The notes below the pieces were generated by a model that was given only the letters and a program-made list of their open reading frames with translations, ran no database searches and was not told the DNA's origin. Of a stretch of 42,768 nt of DNA, positions 24,649 to 31,939 are shown in pieces (positions within the stretch are counted from its first letter, which is position 1; the number at the start of each line of letters is the position of its first letter). A program made the translations under genes and the position numbers. The stretch is from Aminivibrio sp. (GTDB lineage: Bacteria > Synergistota > Synergistia > Synergistales > Aminobacteriaceae): the NCBI RefSeq assembly GCF_016756745.1, contig NZ_JAESIH010000022.1, forward strand, positions 1 to 42,768. The letters run 5' to 3'.

Positions 24649-25254
24649 TTATCCGAAGAGGACATTCCCGAGGCCGGAGACGGAGAAGGCGCACCAGGCG
24701 AGCAGGCCGCCCATGACGAGGTCGACCGCCCTTCCCTGCCTGGACATGACCCGCTTCTGGGCCGCCCCGAGGGCGGTCCAGAGGATGACCCCGCTGGAGC
24801 AGGCCAGGGCGAGGAAGAGACCGGTCCCGAAGAGCCAGGCTTTCGAGGACGTCCAGGGAATGACGAAGGCGGAGAGGGCCGTCAGGCCGAAGAGGATCAC
24901 CTTCGGGTTGAGGAACTGGAGGACGAAACCCTGCCGGAAGCCCGGAGCCGAGGGTACGGTCTCTTCTTCTCCTCCCCGGGATTTCGGGAAGGCGATCTTC
25001 CATGCGAGCCGGAGAATGTAGACCGCCCCAGCCGCCCTGAACCAGGGGAGGACTGCCGGCAGAAGCCGGACGAGCAGCAGGTTGAAGGCCGCGCAGCCCG
25101 TCATGATGATCACGAGCCCGGAGATCATGCCGGACACCAGGGGCAGGGCTCCGGCGAAGCCGTGGATCCTGGCGGTGTTCATGGCGAAGATGATGTTCGG
25201 CCCCGGGGTGTGGGACGCGATGAGAACATAGGTGAGAAAGGCGGTCCATTCCAT
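24649..25254 (-). CDS. LysE/RhtB-family amino acid exporter
   Basis: A 201-residue membrane protein with about six hydrophobic segments. The family signature SHTPGPNIIFAMNTARIHG near the N terminus and the FLNPKVILFGLTALSAFV block mid-protein are characteristic. Such proteins export amino acids or their derivatives, which fits a cell that takes up and ferments amino acids. Start ATG with GGAGGAACC upstream. It lies 24 nt after the Hsp70-like gene on the same strand and may be co-transcribed with it. Substrate unknown. Confidence 0.88.
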   Translation of the reverse strand: MEWTAFLTYVLIASHTPGPNIIFAMNTARIHGFAGALPLVSGMISGLVIIMTGCAAFNLLLVRLLPAVLPWFRAAGAVYILRLAWKIAFPKSRGGEEETVPSAPGFRQGFVLQFLNPKVILFGLTALSAFVIPWTSSKAWLFGTGLFLALACSSGVILWTALGAAQKRVMSRQGRAVDLVMGGLLAWCAFSVSGLGNVLFG

Positions 25255-25278
25255 GGTGGTTCCTCCTCGGGGGGCGGG

Positions 25279-27279
25279 TCAGGGGGCAGGCCGCAGCCCC
25301 CCGATCTCCGTCAGGGATTTCAGTTCGTCCGCCACCAGGGCGCGGACATGGTCTTCAAGCTCGTTTCTGGTCGCGGCAAGCCTGGAATCGAGCCAGGCAG
25401 CCATGGCTTCCTCGAGATTCCTCTCCGCTTCCTCCATTCCCGCTTCCGTCATGAGAAAAACCGCTGCCGCCGGAGGGAGGGGAATCTCTTCCGCCATTTT
25501 CCTGACCCTGTCCCGTCCCCAGCGCACCATGAGTACCGACAGGGCAAGCCCGGCAGCGCCGCCTACTGCCAGCCCCAGGGGTCCGGCTGCCACGAGGGCC
25601 GTACCGGCCCCCCCGCAGAGCAGGGCTGTCCCGGCGGTGACCAGGCTTCCGAGAACCCCGGCGAGGACGTTCACCACGCCGTCCATTCCCGAAATCTCAA
25701 TGGAGATGGAATCTTCCTTCCGGCCGCTGTCTGCACTTAGGGAAGCTCTTCCCGGAGGAGGGGTGACGCCGTGGCGGGCGAACCACCGGGCGGTGAGCTC
25801 CCGGGTTTCCTCCGCCAGGCCCGGAAGCACCCCGGGCAAATTTTTCTCCAGGCTTTCCCGAATCAGGGGGGCCTCCGCGGCGAGCCGTTCGTCGAGCCGC
25901 CTGCGGAGGGATGCGAGGGACCCCCCGGTGCTCCTGAACTCCTCGAGGAGGGGGCGCAGCTTCTTCCGGAAGAATTCGTTCCCCGTCTCGGCGAGAATGC
26001 GTTCCTTAACGGCGGTACACCTGCGGACGAGAACGGGCCCAATCTCGTTCTCCAGGAAGCCGGGAAGCTCGGAGGCGAGCGCCTCCCTGACGGAGGCGAA
26101 CTTCGCCGTCAGGGCCGGGAGAAGGGCCAGCCCCATGGAGATGACCGCGTAGGGCCGTTCGCTCCGGAGAAGGATCCTCCGCTCCGAAGTCTGCCGGTCG
26201 GAGAGGGGAAAGCGGAGTTCCTCCCTGAGGATGTCGGGGACGAAGGGCCAGAGGCTGCTTCCTCCGGCGAGAATGACCAGGGAAATCCTCAGGGGCTCTA
26301 TGCCTCTCTCGTTCAGTCCCGAGAGCAGACACTCCCTGAACATGAGGAAAAGATCGGTTCCTTCCGGCGTCAGCCCCGGGACCCCTTCCGCCTGAGCCGT
26401 TCGCCGGAGAAAGGCCGAGGGGGAGTAGACGGACCCCCGGCGCTGGAATTCCGCCCACGTCATGTTCCGTATCCCTCCGTAGCCAGGAAGGATTTTCGAT
26501 ACGGTCTCGTCCCTGTCCCGGGCCATGGACCGGGAGAAAAACTCCTTCGCCTCCCGGCAGAGGTGGGACTGGACGAAGTAGGCGGATCCCTGTTCCTCCA
26601 ATTTTTCTTCCAGGCCGGGATTCCGGTCGAGAAGCCACTGGTAGAACAGGTCATCGAAAAGCCGTCCCCCCAGGTTCATGTCTCCCCAGGAGTGGACGGG
26701 TTTCCCCCCTTCCAGGAAGGCGAAGTCGCAGGTGCCCCCTCCGAAGTCCGCCACAAGGACGCCCTCCAGGGCCTGTTCGGCGGAAATGTCCCCCTGTCTG
26801 AGGTGGTAGAGCAGGGCCCCCTTCGGCTCGTCCACGAGATCCGGAAGGCCGAAGCCCCCCTGCCGGGCTGTTTCCCGGAGGGCGGCCCGGAAGGCCTCGT
26901 CGGCCTCGCTGGGAACGCCGAAAAGAACCTGCCTGCGGTCCGGCTCCAGGTCGAGATGCTGTTTCCTCGCACCGGCGAGCACGGCGGCAAGGAAATCGGA
27001 TGCCGCGGTTCTTGCCGCTTCCGAGCGGGCCAGGTCGGCCTTGAAGTTGGTTCGCAGGCGAAGGGTCCGCCGCTCTTCCGGGGAGGCCTCGCCGTAGGCG
27101 TCCAGGGCCGTCTGGCCCACAAGGGGGTCCTTTCCCTCCCGGTAGAGGATGGCGGAGGGTATACCGTCCCTTCCGTCGCCGAAATCGATGCTCACCGGTG
27201 AGGGGTCGTCGCCGGGGCACTTGGAGAAGTAGGTTTTCGTAGTGCCGAAGTCGGCGGCAAGCACGGAACGGCCGCTCAT
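25279..27279 (-). CDS. Hsp70-like ATPase with C-terminal membrane segment
   Basis: A 666-residue protein with an Hsp70/actin-type ATPase domain (about 1-390): phosphate-1 loop VLAADFGTTKTYFSK, phosphate-2 loop LVADFGGGTCDFAFLEGG and adenosine motif LVILAGGSSLWPFV. After it there is no DnaK-type substrate-binding beta-sandwich. Instead come helical residues (about 400-520), a Gly/Ala-rich hydrophobic region of about 50 residues (VNVLAGVLGSLVTAGTALLC...LALSVLMV) and a helical tail. The start overlaps the upstream stop as ATGA, so it is coupled to the GrpE-like gene. I infer a membrane-tethered, specialised chaperone or regulator. It is unlike standard DnaK in length and C terminus. Confidence 0.85.
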   Translation of the reverse strand: MSGRSVLAADFGTTKTYFSKCPGDDPSPVSIDFGDGRDGIPSAILYREGKDPLVGQTALDAYGEASPEERRTLRLRTNFKADLARSEAARTAASDFLAAVLAGARKQHLDLEPDRRQVLFGVPSEADEAFRAALRETARQGGFGLPDLVDEPKGALLYHLRQGDISAEQALEGVLVADFGGGTCDFAFLEGGKPVHSWGDMNLGGRLFDDLFYQWLLDRNPGLEEKLEEQGSAYFVQSHLCREAKEFFSRSMARDRDETVSKILPGYGGIRNMTWAEFQRRGSVYSPSAFLRRTAQAEGVPGLTPEGTDLFLMFRECLLSGLNERGIEPLRISLVILAGGSSLWPFVPDILREELRFPLSDRQTSERRILLRSERPYAVISMGLALLPALTAKFASVREALASELPGFLENEIGPVLVRRCTAVKERILAETGNEFFRKKLRPLLEEFRSTGGSLASLRRRLDERLAAEAPLIRESLEKNLPGVLPGLAEETRELTARWFARHGVTPPPGRASLSADSGRKEDSISIEISGMDGVVNVLAGVLGSLVTAGTALLCGGAGTALVAAGPLGLAVGGAAGLALSVLMVRWGRDRVRKMAEEIPLPPAAAVFLMTEAGMEEAERNLEEAMAAWLDSRLAATRNELEDHVRALVADELKSLTEIGGLRPAP

Positions 27280-28358
27280 GGATTGCGCACCTTCCGCACC
27301 AGACCCCGGCGGAGAACCCTGCCGTCCCTCAGGAGGGGAGGGCGCTCCACCCTCACCCGGTCGCCCGGTTCGACATACCCGAAGACCTCGAACCTCTCCG
27401 CCGCCTCGGGATTCCACCCGAATTCCCCAGCTTCTCCGGCGCTGCCGAATCCGAGGTTGCGGACGTCACCAGCGAGTTCGTCCATTCCGGCAGCCAGGTC
27501 GTCCCGGGAAGCCCCCTCCAGGGCGAGAATTTTCGCCGCGAGGGCCGGCATTTCCCTGTCGGCGAGGGGTGTTTCGGCACCTGGTTCCGCGCCTGTTTCC
27601 GCCCGGCCGACCAGGAAGGCAACCCGGGCGGCCGCTTCGAGCCAGGCAGAGAGGTCTTCTTCGATCCTTTCAGCCCATGCCGTGCGGTCCAGCCGTTCCG
27701 TTCTTCGGCCGAGCAGGAGCAGCAGGGCCAGGAGGGCGGGAAAAAGCACAAGGCGGGAAAGGGAGCCACGGTTTGTCCGGAGGAGATTCCAGCCCCGGGA
27801 GAGAAGGGATCCGGATCCGAGGAAGGCGAGAGCCTCCCGAAGTGTGGCCAGGCCGAGAAGCCCAGCCAGTGCCCCGAGCAGCTTCCGGTTTTCGGGAAGG
27901 CGGAGGGCGGCAAGGGAGAGGCCGAAGGCTCCAAGAGGCGCGCCGAGAAGGAATCCCGCCTCCCGGGAGCCGAAAAAGAAGGCCGTGAGGGGAGAGAAAA
28001 ACCCCATGCCGATCAGGGCCCCCGCCCCCGCCGCCAGCCCCGTCCGGAGGGGAGGAGCGCTCCGGTCCACCGTGGGGGCGGACGCCGGGAAGGGTGGAAG
28101 GTGTTCCTGCAGCCTCAGGGCGAAGAGAGCGCCCTTTCCTTCGTCCTCCAGACCGAGGGCCCGGGCGAACCCGGGCGAGACAACCTCCAGCGCCCGGCCT
28201 TCCGCGCGGCCGCAGGCCGTGCGGAAGGCCCCGGTTCCGGGAATCCCCTCTTCGGGAAGGAGGGCCAGGAAGGCGTCCCTGCCTTCCTCCGCCGCCTTTT
28301 TCCGAAAAGGTTCCGTTGTCTTTAAAAACTGATCAAGGGTCAATGGTCCCGGTTTCAC
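27276..28358 (-). CDS. Membrane protein with GrpE-like C-terminal end
   Basis: A 360-residue protein, coupled by an ATGA overlap to the Hsp70-like gene. Residues about 106-218 contain four hydrophobic segments. Residues 222-300 are helical, and the end (FEVFGYVEPGDRVRVERPPL, LRDGRVLRRGLVRKV; about 323-357) resembles the beta-wing of GrpE, where GDxVLEVVRPGY...GRVLRPAxVxV is usual. I therefore infer a membrane-bound nucleotide-exchange partner for the Hsp70-like protein; this rests on motif resemblance only. Start is GTG at 28358 behind AAAGGAGGTGATC, a near-perfect complement of the 16S rRNA 3' end, implying strong initiation. The first 100 residues match nothing I know. Confidence 0.65.
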   Translation of the reverse strand: MKPGPLTLDQFLKTTEPFRKKAAEEGRDAFLALLPEEGIPGTGAFRTACGRAEGRALEVVSPGFARALGLEDEGKGALFALRLQEHLPPFPASAPTVDRSAPPLRTGLAAGAGALIGMGFFSPLTAFFFGSREAGFLLGAPLGAFGLSLAALRLPENRKLLGALAGLLGLATLREALAFLGSGSLLSRGWNLLRTNRGSLSRLVLFPALLALLLLLGRRTERLDRTAWAERIEEDLSAWLEAAARVAFLVGRAETGAEPGAETPLADREMPALAAKILALEGASRDDLAAGMDELAGDVRNLGFGSAGEAGEFGWNPEAAERFEVFGYVEPGDRVRVERPPLLRDGRVLRRGLVRKVRNP

Positions 28359-28473
28359 GGGATCACCTCCTTTATTCTTTATGGATGGGCACTAGCGTAT
28401 CCTTCCCGGGGCGGAAGGGCAAGGGGTATTTCGCGAAAAAAGCGGAAGGTTCATTCCATGGGCCGGCGCAAAG

Positions 28474-28508
28474 AAGAAGCGGAATTCCGGAAAGGAGTTC
28501 CGCTTCTT
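28474..28508 (-). terminator. Hairpin downstream of the C45-like fragment
   Basis: AAGAAGCGGAA (28474-28484) pairs perfectly with 28498-28508. It lies 26 nt past the stop of the broken C45-type gene and has A/G-rich and T-rich flanks on both strands, so it may also act as a boundary for the Hsp70-like unit. The remaining bases up to 28359 hold the leader of the GrpE-like gene. Confidence 0.6.
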
Positions 28509-28533
28509 TGGCGGTACGTGTGGGGTATTGTGA

Positions 28534-28980
28534 TTAATATTTCGGGTGCAGGTCGAAGGTCCTGGCCATGCCCTCGTATTCGCAGGGCCTTCCTACGGAG
28601 TACCGTACCTGGTTGAAGTCCACGGTCGCAATCTTGGTGTCCGTGGTCGAACCGATATATGTCTCCGGATACCCTCCGTCATGGCTGCAGATAGTGCGGC
28701 TTGCAAGATGGGCAGGAAGCCACTCTTTCCCATTGGTAATCTTTTCCACCAGCTCGCCCTTCTTGGTGATGTAGGAGTGGGATGTCCATATCTTCCTGAT
28801 CTTGTCGGCATCGAGTTTTCCGAAGTTCATCTTTGCCTGCCAGAATGCGGTGTGATAACGGGTTGCGCTCAGAGGAGCATAGTCTTCATCGCCGAAGAAT
28901 GTCATTGGGAAATCAGTTCTCTCGTTGTTGGCATCATAGCTGTGGTTTGCGACGAAGTGATTGGTCGCCACGATGAATCC
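28534..28980 (-). pseudogene. 3' fragment of a C45-family acyltransferase/amidohydrolase
   Basis: About 148 codons of the C-terminal half of an isopenicillin-N acyltransferase-like (MEROPS C45) protein: GFIVATNHFVANH, ATRYHTAFWQAK, ADKIRKIWTSHSY, SRTICSHDGGYPETYIGST and VRYSVGRPCEYEGM. The N-terminal half, including the autocatalytic cysteine, is missing, and the frame upstream of about 28980 reads as nonsense. No start with a ribosome binding site is visible. These enzymes are self-processing Ntn hydrolases that cleave or form amides. Truncation by rearrangement is the simplest reading. Confidence 0.7.
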
Positions 28981-28990
28981 GGGGAAAATG

Positions 28991-29287
28991 GAGCTACCGG
29001 CCCGGGAGCATGTTGTGGATGAGGCCGCCCAGAGGTTCGCGGACTTTCTCGATGGTGTGGTGGGCTTTGTGGAGAAGGGGAAGCCGAGGCTGTTTTCCGG
29101 AGCCTCCGTTGCGGTCGTTCTCTCTGCGGAAGAGGAGCACTTCCACGAGGACGGCATGTCCTCGTTCCGATACCGCTCGGAGGCTGGGCTAAACCTACGA
29201 CGGGAGCGCCTGTCTCTCTCGATGCCGGACTGCCGGGTCCCCACGGGACCACGGGAGGCGGAGAAAAGCAAAAGCGGACCCTTTTGA
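28991..29287 (+). pseudogene. Unrecognised coding remnant on the plus strand
   Basis: The plus frame from about 28991 to a stop at 29287 reads like real protein for its first 55 codons (REHVVDEAAQRFADFLDGVV, then KPRLFSGASVAVVLSAEEEH) with genome-like codon use, while the opposite strand here is not protein-like. It faintly recalls the core of flavin nitroreductases, in which a GAPxxxVVLS segment precedes the Asp-rich turn. The start is lost at the junction with the C45-type fragment. It is either a second gene fragment joined head-on or chance. Confidence 0.3.
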
Positions 29288-29299
29288 GGGACCGCTTTT
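29265..29299 (-). terminator. Intrinsic terminator after the U32-like gene
   Basis: AAAAGCGG(A)CCC (29270-29281) pairs with GGG(A)CCGCTTTT (29288-29299). On the minus strand the stem ends in CCGCTTTTGCTTTTCT, which supplies the U-tract, 20 nt past the U32-like stop codon. Confidence 0.8.
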
Positions 29300-29319
29300 C
29301 CGGGCAGGATATCTGTCCG

Positions 29320-30264
29320 TCAGATCTTCGGAACGTGCAGGTCCGGTGCTCCCTGGGGCGAAACCCGCACCCCCGGCTCGTTGAGGGTGACGTGCCCGAT
29401 TGCCCATTCAGCCCACTTGACCTTTTTCTCCATGAGGCGCATGTGCTCCTCGTCGGAGTTGAAGGGGTTGTAGTAGCCCGCGGTCGGCGCCGGCTCGAAC
29501 TTGAAGTAGCAGGGTGCGTAGACCTTCGCGACCTCCGGGGCGTCGTACATGCGGTTCGATCCGCCGTAGGTGTCGAAGGTCCAGATGTAGAAGTCGATGG
29601 GAATGTCGGTCACGGACCGGATGGCGACCATCTGGGGCAGGGTGAGGTCCGCCACGGGGTTGAAGGAACTTGCGCCGAGCTGCTGGGCCAGAAGAGCCCC
29701 GGCGGGGGAGGAAACTCCGGCCCAGACGGAGAGCTTGATCACGATATCCTTCGGGAAGTTCCCCTGCTCCTGCATTTTGCCCACGAGGGCCAGAACGCCT
29801 CGGTCGACGAGCATGAAACCCCGGAAACCTATTTCGTACATCCTCAGCATATCGGCGATCACCTTGCGGATTTCGTCCGATCCGCGATGGTTCAGTCCCC
29901 CGCAGCGCTGGCCGTCCGGAGTGACGAACTGCCGCCCGATGTCCCACGCGTTCCTCGGCCCGGGGATGGCGATGACTTCCATCTTTTCCTCGGCGGCCAT
30001 CTGGGCGAAGTCCTTCAGTTCGGCGTCGTCGTAGAGGGTGCCTCCCTGGCAGAAAGAGACCAGCCGGTGAATGGGCACGTTCCGCTTTCTCCGCTCCCGG
30101 ATCAGGGCCTCGAGGACCTTCGGCCCCTCCACGCCCGACATTTCGATGCGGTAGTGGCATCCGTCCGGGAAGCTCTTTCCGCTCGCGGGACGGTCGTAGA
30201 GATCCCGTCCGGGAATTCCCGCCTGTTCCATCATTTTTGATACCGCATCCATCGTTACTGCCAT
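29320..30264 (-). CDS. U32-peptidase-like TIM-barrel protein
   Basis: A 314-residue cytoplasmic protein. Blocks such as PIHRLVSFCQGGTLYDDAEL, KLSVWAGVSSPAGALLAQQL, GASSFNPVADLTLPQMVAI and FYIWTFDTYGGSNRMYDAPEV fit the barrel of proteins annotated as U32-like; true U32 family members act as collagenase-like proteases or tRNA/ubiquinone hydroxylation proteins. Its actual activity is unknown. ATG at 30264 (AGGAGG 7 nt upstream) is preferred over the ATG at 30270 that overlaps the IclR stop. It is in one operon with the IclR regulator and stands divergent from the TRAP genes, so it may process the transported substrate (inference). Confidence 0.7.
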   Translation of the reverse strand: MAVTMDAVSKMMEQAGIPGRDLYDRPASGKSFPDGCHYRIEMSGVEGPKVLEALIRERRKRNVPIHRLVSFCQGGTLYDDAELKDFAQMAAEEKMEVIAIPGPRNAWDIGRQFVTPDGQRCGGLNHRGSDEIRKVIADMLRMYEIGFRGFMLVDRGVLALVGKMQEQGNFPKDIVIKLSVWAGVSSPAGALLAQQLGASSFNPVADLTLPQMVAIRSVTDIPIDFYIWTFDTYGGSNRMYDAPEVAKVYAPCYFKFEPAPTAGYYNPFNSDEEHMRLMEKKVKWAEWAIGHVTLNEPGVRVSPQGAPDLHVPKI

Positions 30265-30266
30265 GT

Positions 30267-31112
30267 TCATTCCTCCTGTCGTTTTCTCTCCGGGACCGGT
30301 TGTCCGCCCGGATGGTCGTGTTCCCGGTTCCGTCCGCTGTATCCCAGTTCCCCGCTGATGCTTTCCGCTGCGTCCAGAAGGAGGGGGACGATGGTACTTT
30401 CGGCTTTCTCCATGTCGGGATGCCGGAAGGATGGAAAGGAAACGCTGATGCCCGCGGTGACCTTCCCCGAGGCATGGAAGACCGGGGCCGCAAGACAGGA
30501 AAGTCCCGGGTGGGATTCCTCCATGTCCCGGGCAAAGCGGTCCGTCCGGATCGTTTCGAGTTCCTCCATCAGCATATTCAGCGATTTCACCGTCCGCTCC
30601 GTGTACGGCACGAAGGACGTGCCGGAGAAGAGCTTTTTCACGGTTTCCGCCGGCAGAAAGGCAAGGATCGCCTTCCCGAGGGCCGAACAGTAGGCGGGCA
30701 TCCTCCGGCCCACCGGAAGATTCACCTGGATCGTCTCGTCGCACTGGATCCTTTCCAGATACACGATGTCGGTCCCGTCAAGACAGCCGAGATTCACGGC
30801 TTCGCCCACCTTTTCGGACAGGGAGCGCAGCGCCGGCCGGGCCCGCTCCCTGATCTGCTGCATATCCGGAGCGGCTCCCCCGAGAAGGGAGAACTTCGGC
30901 GTATTCGAGTACTTGCTGTTCAGGGGGTTCTGCCGCACATAGCCCATTTCCCGCAGGGTCGCGAGAATCCGATAGGCTGTGCTCTTGTCGATGCCGAGGC
31001 GGCCGTCGATCTCGGTGACTCCGAGTTCTCCCTCTTCGGCCAGCATCTCGGCAATCCGGAACGCCCTGATGACGGACTGGAGCAACTGCCGCGGATTTTC
31101 TTTCCTTCTCAC
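30267..31112 (-). CDS. IclR-family transcriptional regulator
   Basis: A 281-residue regulator. An N-terminal winged helix (SVIRAFRIAEMLAEEGELGV, IDKSTAYRILATLREMGYV) is followed by the IclR effector domain (NLGCLDGTDIVYLERIQ, VGRRMPAYCSALGKAILAFL, DMEESHPGLSCLAAPVF, SISVSFPSF). The start is GTG at 31112 with GGGAGGG 8 nt upstream; the frame is open further through the broken MFS gene but without a site. It lies upstream of the U32-like gene and opposite the dctPQM genes, its likely targets. A 21-bp palindrome at 31479-31499 is a candidate operator. Confidence 0.9.
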   Translation of the reverse strand: MRRKENPRQLLQSVIRAFRIAEMLAEEGELGVTEIDGRLGIDKSTAYRILATLREMGYVRQNPLNSKYSNTPKFSLLGGAAPDMQQIRERARPALRSLSEKVGEAVNLGCLDGTDIVYLERIQCDETIQVNLPVGRRMPAYCSALGKAILAFLPAETVKKLFSGTSFVPYTERTVKSLNMLMEELETIRTDRFARDMEESHPGLSCLAAPVFHASGKVTAGISVSFPSFRHPDMEKAESTIVPLLLDAAESISGELGYSGRNREHDHPGGQPVPERKRQEE

Positions 31113-31189
31113 GATGGAGACCCTCCCAATTTCTTCCCCGTCCGGCCATACGGAAGAAAAGAGACGGCCGGCGGCGCGATCGCCGCCCC

Positions 31190-31468
31190 CAGGGCCGGAC
31201 TCATGAAGCCCCGCGAAAAGATGTCTGTGGCGAGGGTGGCGTCCACGGGACGGGGTTGATTCCTGTCCTGTCGGCAGGCATGCCGCTCGCGATGACCGCG
31301 AGGACATACCCCCGGCTGGAAAACTGCGGGAATGAAATCCGTGTCCGGGGCAGCCGGGCCGAACTCTCCCGGTATCAGCGATGTTACGGCCGAAAAACCG
31401 TACCAGGGCATATACCCCAAAAAGATTGACACTATCGTGACGACAAGCAACCGATCTTCCGATTTCAT
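31190..31468 (-). pseudogene. Frameshifted N-terminal fragment of an MFS transporter
   Basis: From ATG at 31468 the product begins like a major-facilitator carrier (KSEDRLLVVTIVSIFLGYMP then WYGFSAVTSLIPGEFG). The frame breaks at a run of five C (31309-31313, G on the coding strand); dropping one base restores FQPGYVLAVIASGMPADRTG, the usual TM2/loop motif. A second shift near 31255 returns to PRPVDATLATDIFSRGFM. Only about 90 of some 400 residues remain before the IclR gene. It once likely headed the IclR/U32 operon. Confidence 0.65.
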
Positions 31469-31478
31469 TCCGACGGTC

Positions 31479-31499
31479 TTGTTTTGACTGTCAAAACAA
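31479..31499. promoter_or_regulatory. Perfect 21-bp palindrome, candidate operator
   Basis: Half-sites TTGTTTTGAC and GTCAAAACAA flank a single central base. It lies 14-34 bases downstream of the predicted start point of the promoter at 31520-31548, an ideal place for repression. IclR-type regulators bind such palindromes, so autoregulation by the neighbouring IclR protein is the simplest guess. Confidence 0.6.
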
Positions 31500-31519
31500 C
31501 ATTTTGCAAACATGGCGAC

Positions 31520-31548
31520 AGGGTATATCTTCCGTGCGTCCCTGTCAA
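31520..31548 (-). promoter_or_regulatory. Sigma-70-type promoter for the MFS fragment/IclR/U32 unit
   Basis: On the minus strand a perfect -35 TTGACA (31548-31543) is followed after 17 nt by TACCCT (31525-31520); TATACC with 15-nt spacing is the alternative -10. Transcription would start near 31513. Confidence 0.5.
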
Positions 31549-31569
31549 GTGCGGCGGCATTTTATACCC

Positions 31570-31832
31570 GGCCTAAATCTGCGCATTTTTCAGGCAGAGG
31601 GAATGTCGCCGGGCATAAGGTGAATTCGCCCTCCCCAGGGGCGAAGAGATTATCCCCTGGGGAAGGGCGCCTGAGGTGAGAGAAACCGACACGGATGTCG
31701 GTTTCACAGGCAGGCAACCGGCGAACGCAGGGAGCCGCGGGACTCGCTTGGGCAGTTGTCACGAACGACAATCTGCACCCCCCGCCCAAGCAAGTTCCGG
31801 TGACACTCCCCGCTGGGGTGCGGATTTAGGCC
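31570..31832. repeat. Palindromic repeat, CCTAAATCCGCA family, long copy B
   Basis: Ends are GGCCTAAATCTGCGCA (31570-31585) and TGCGGATTTAGGCC (31819-31832). The outer sequence matches copy C at 35148, but about 180 bases are inserted. The inserted part holds several hairpins: CCCCAGGGG/CCCCTGGGG (about 31635-31662), AAACCGACA/TGTCGGTTT (31682-31707) and GCTTGGGC...GCCCAAGC (31746-31791) with an inner TTGTC/GACAA stem. There is no convincing ORF. It may be a small structured RNA, a non-autonomous mobile element or a compound repeat. Confidence 0.7.
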
Positions 31833-31844
31833 CGGCCCGGCACC

Positions 31845-31872
31845 TTGACAATATAACCATGTTGAGGATAAT
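31845..31872 (+). promoter_or_regulatory. Promoter of the dctPQM genes
   Basis: TTGACA (31845-31850), 16-nt spacer, GATAAT (31867-31872). Transcription would begin near 31880, giving a leader of about 60 nt before dctP. GTTTTC-AA-GAAAAAC at 31899-31913 is a near-palindrome in the leader that might be a regulator site. Confidence 0.7.
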
Positions 31873-31939
31873 AAAAAACCACGCACCAAAATATGTGAGT
31901 TTTCAAGAAAAACGGATTTAATTTAAGGGAGGTGCTTTA

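Noticed and set aside
24574-25740. Plus-strand frame starting in the AT-rich gap before the LysE-type gene
   Set aside because: It has a fair ribosome binding site but soon becomes antisense to the LysE-type and Hsp70-like genes, and its translation is low-complexity.
25771-27201. Plus-strand frame opposite the Hsp70-like gene
   Set aside because: Compositionally biased antisense shadow without a ribosome binding site.
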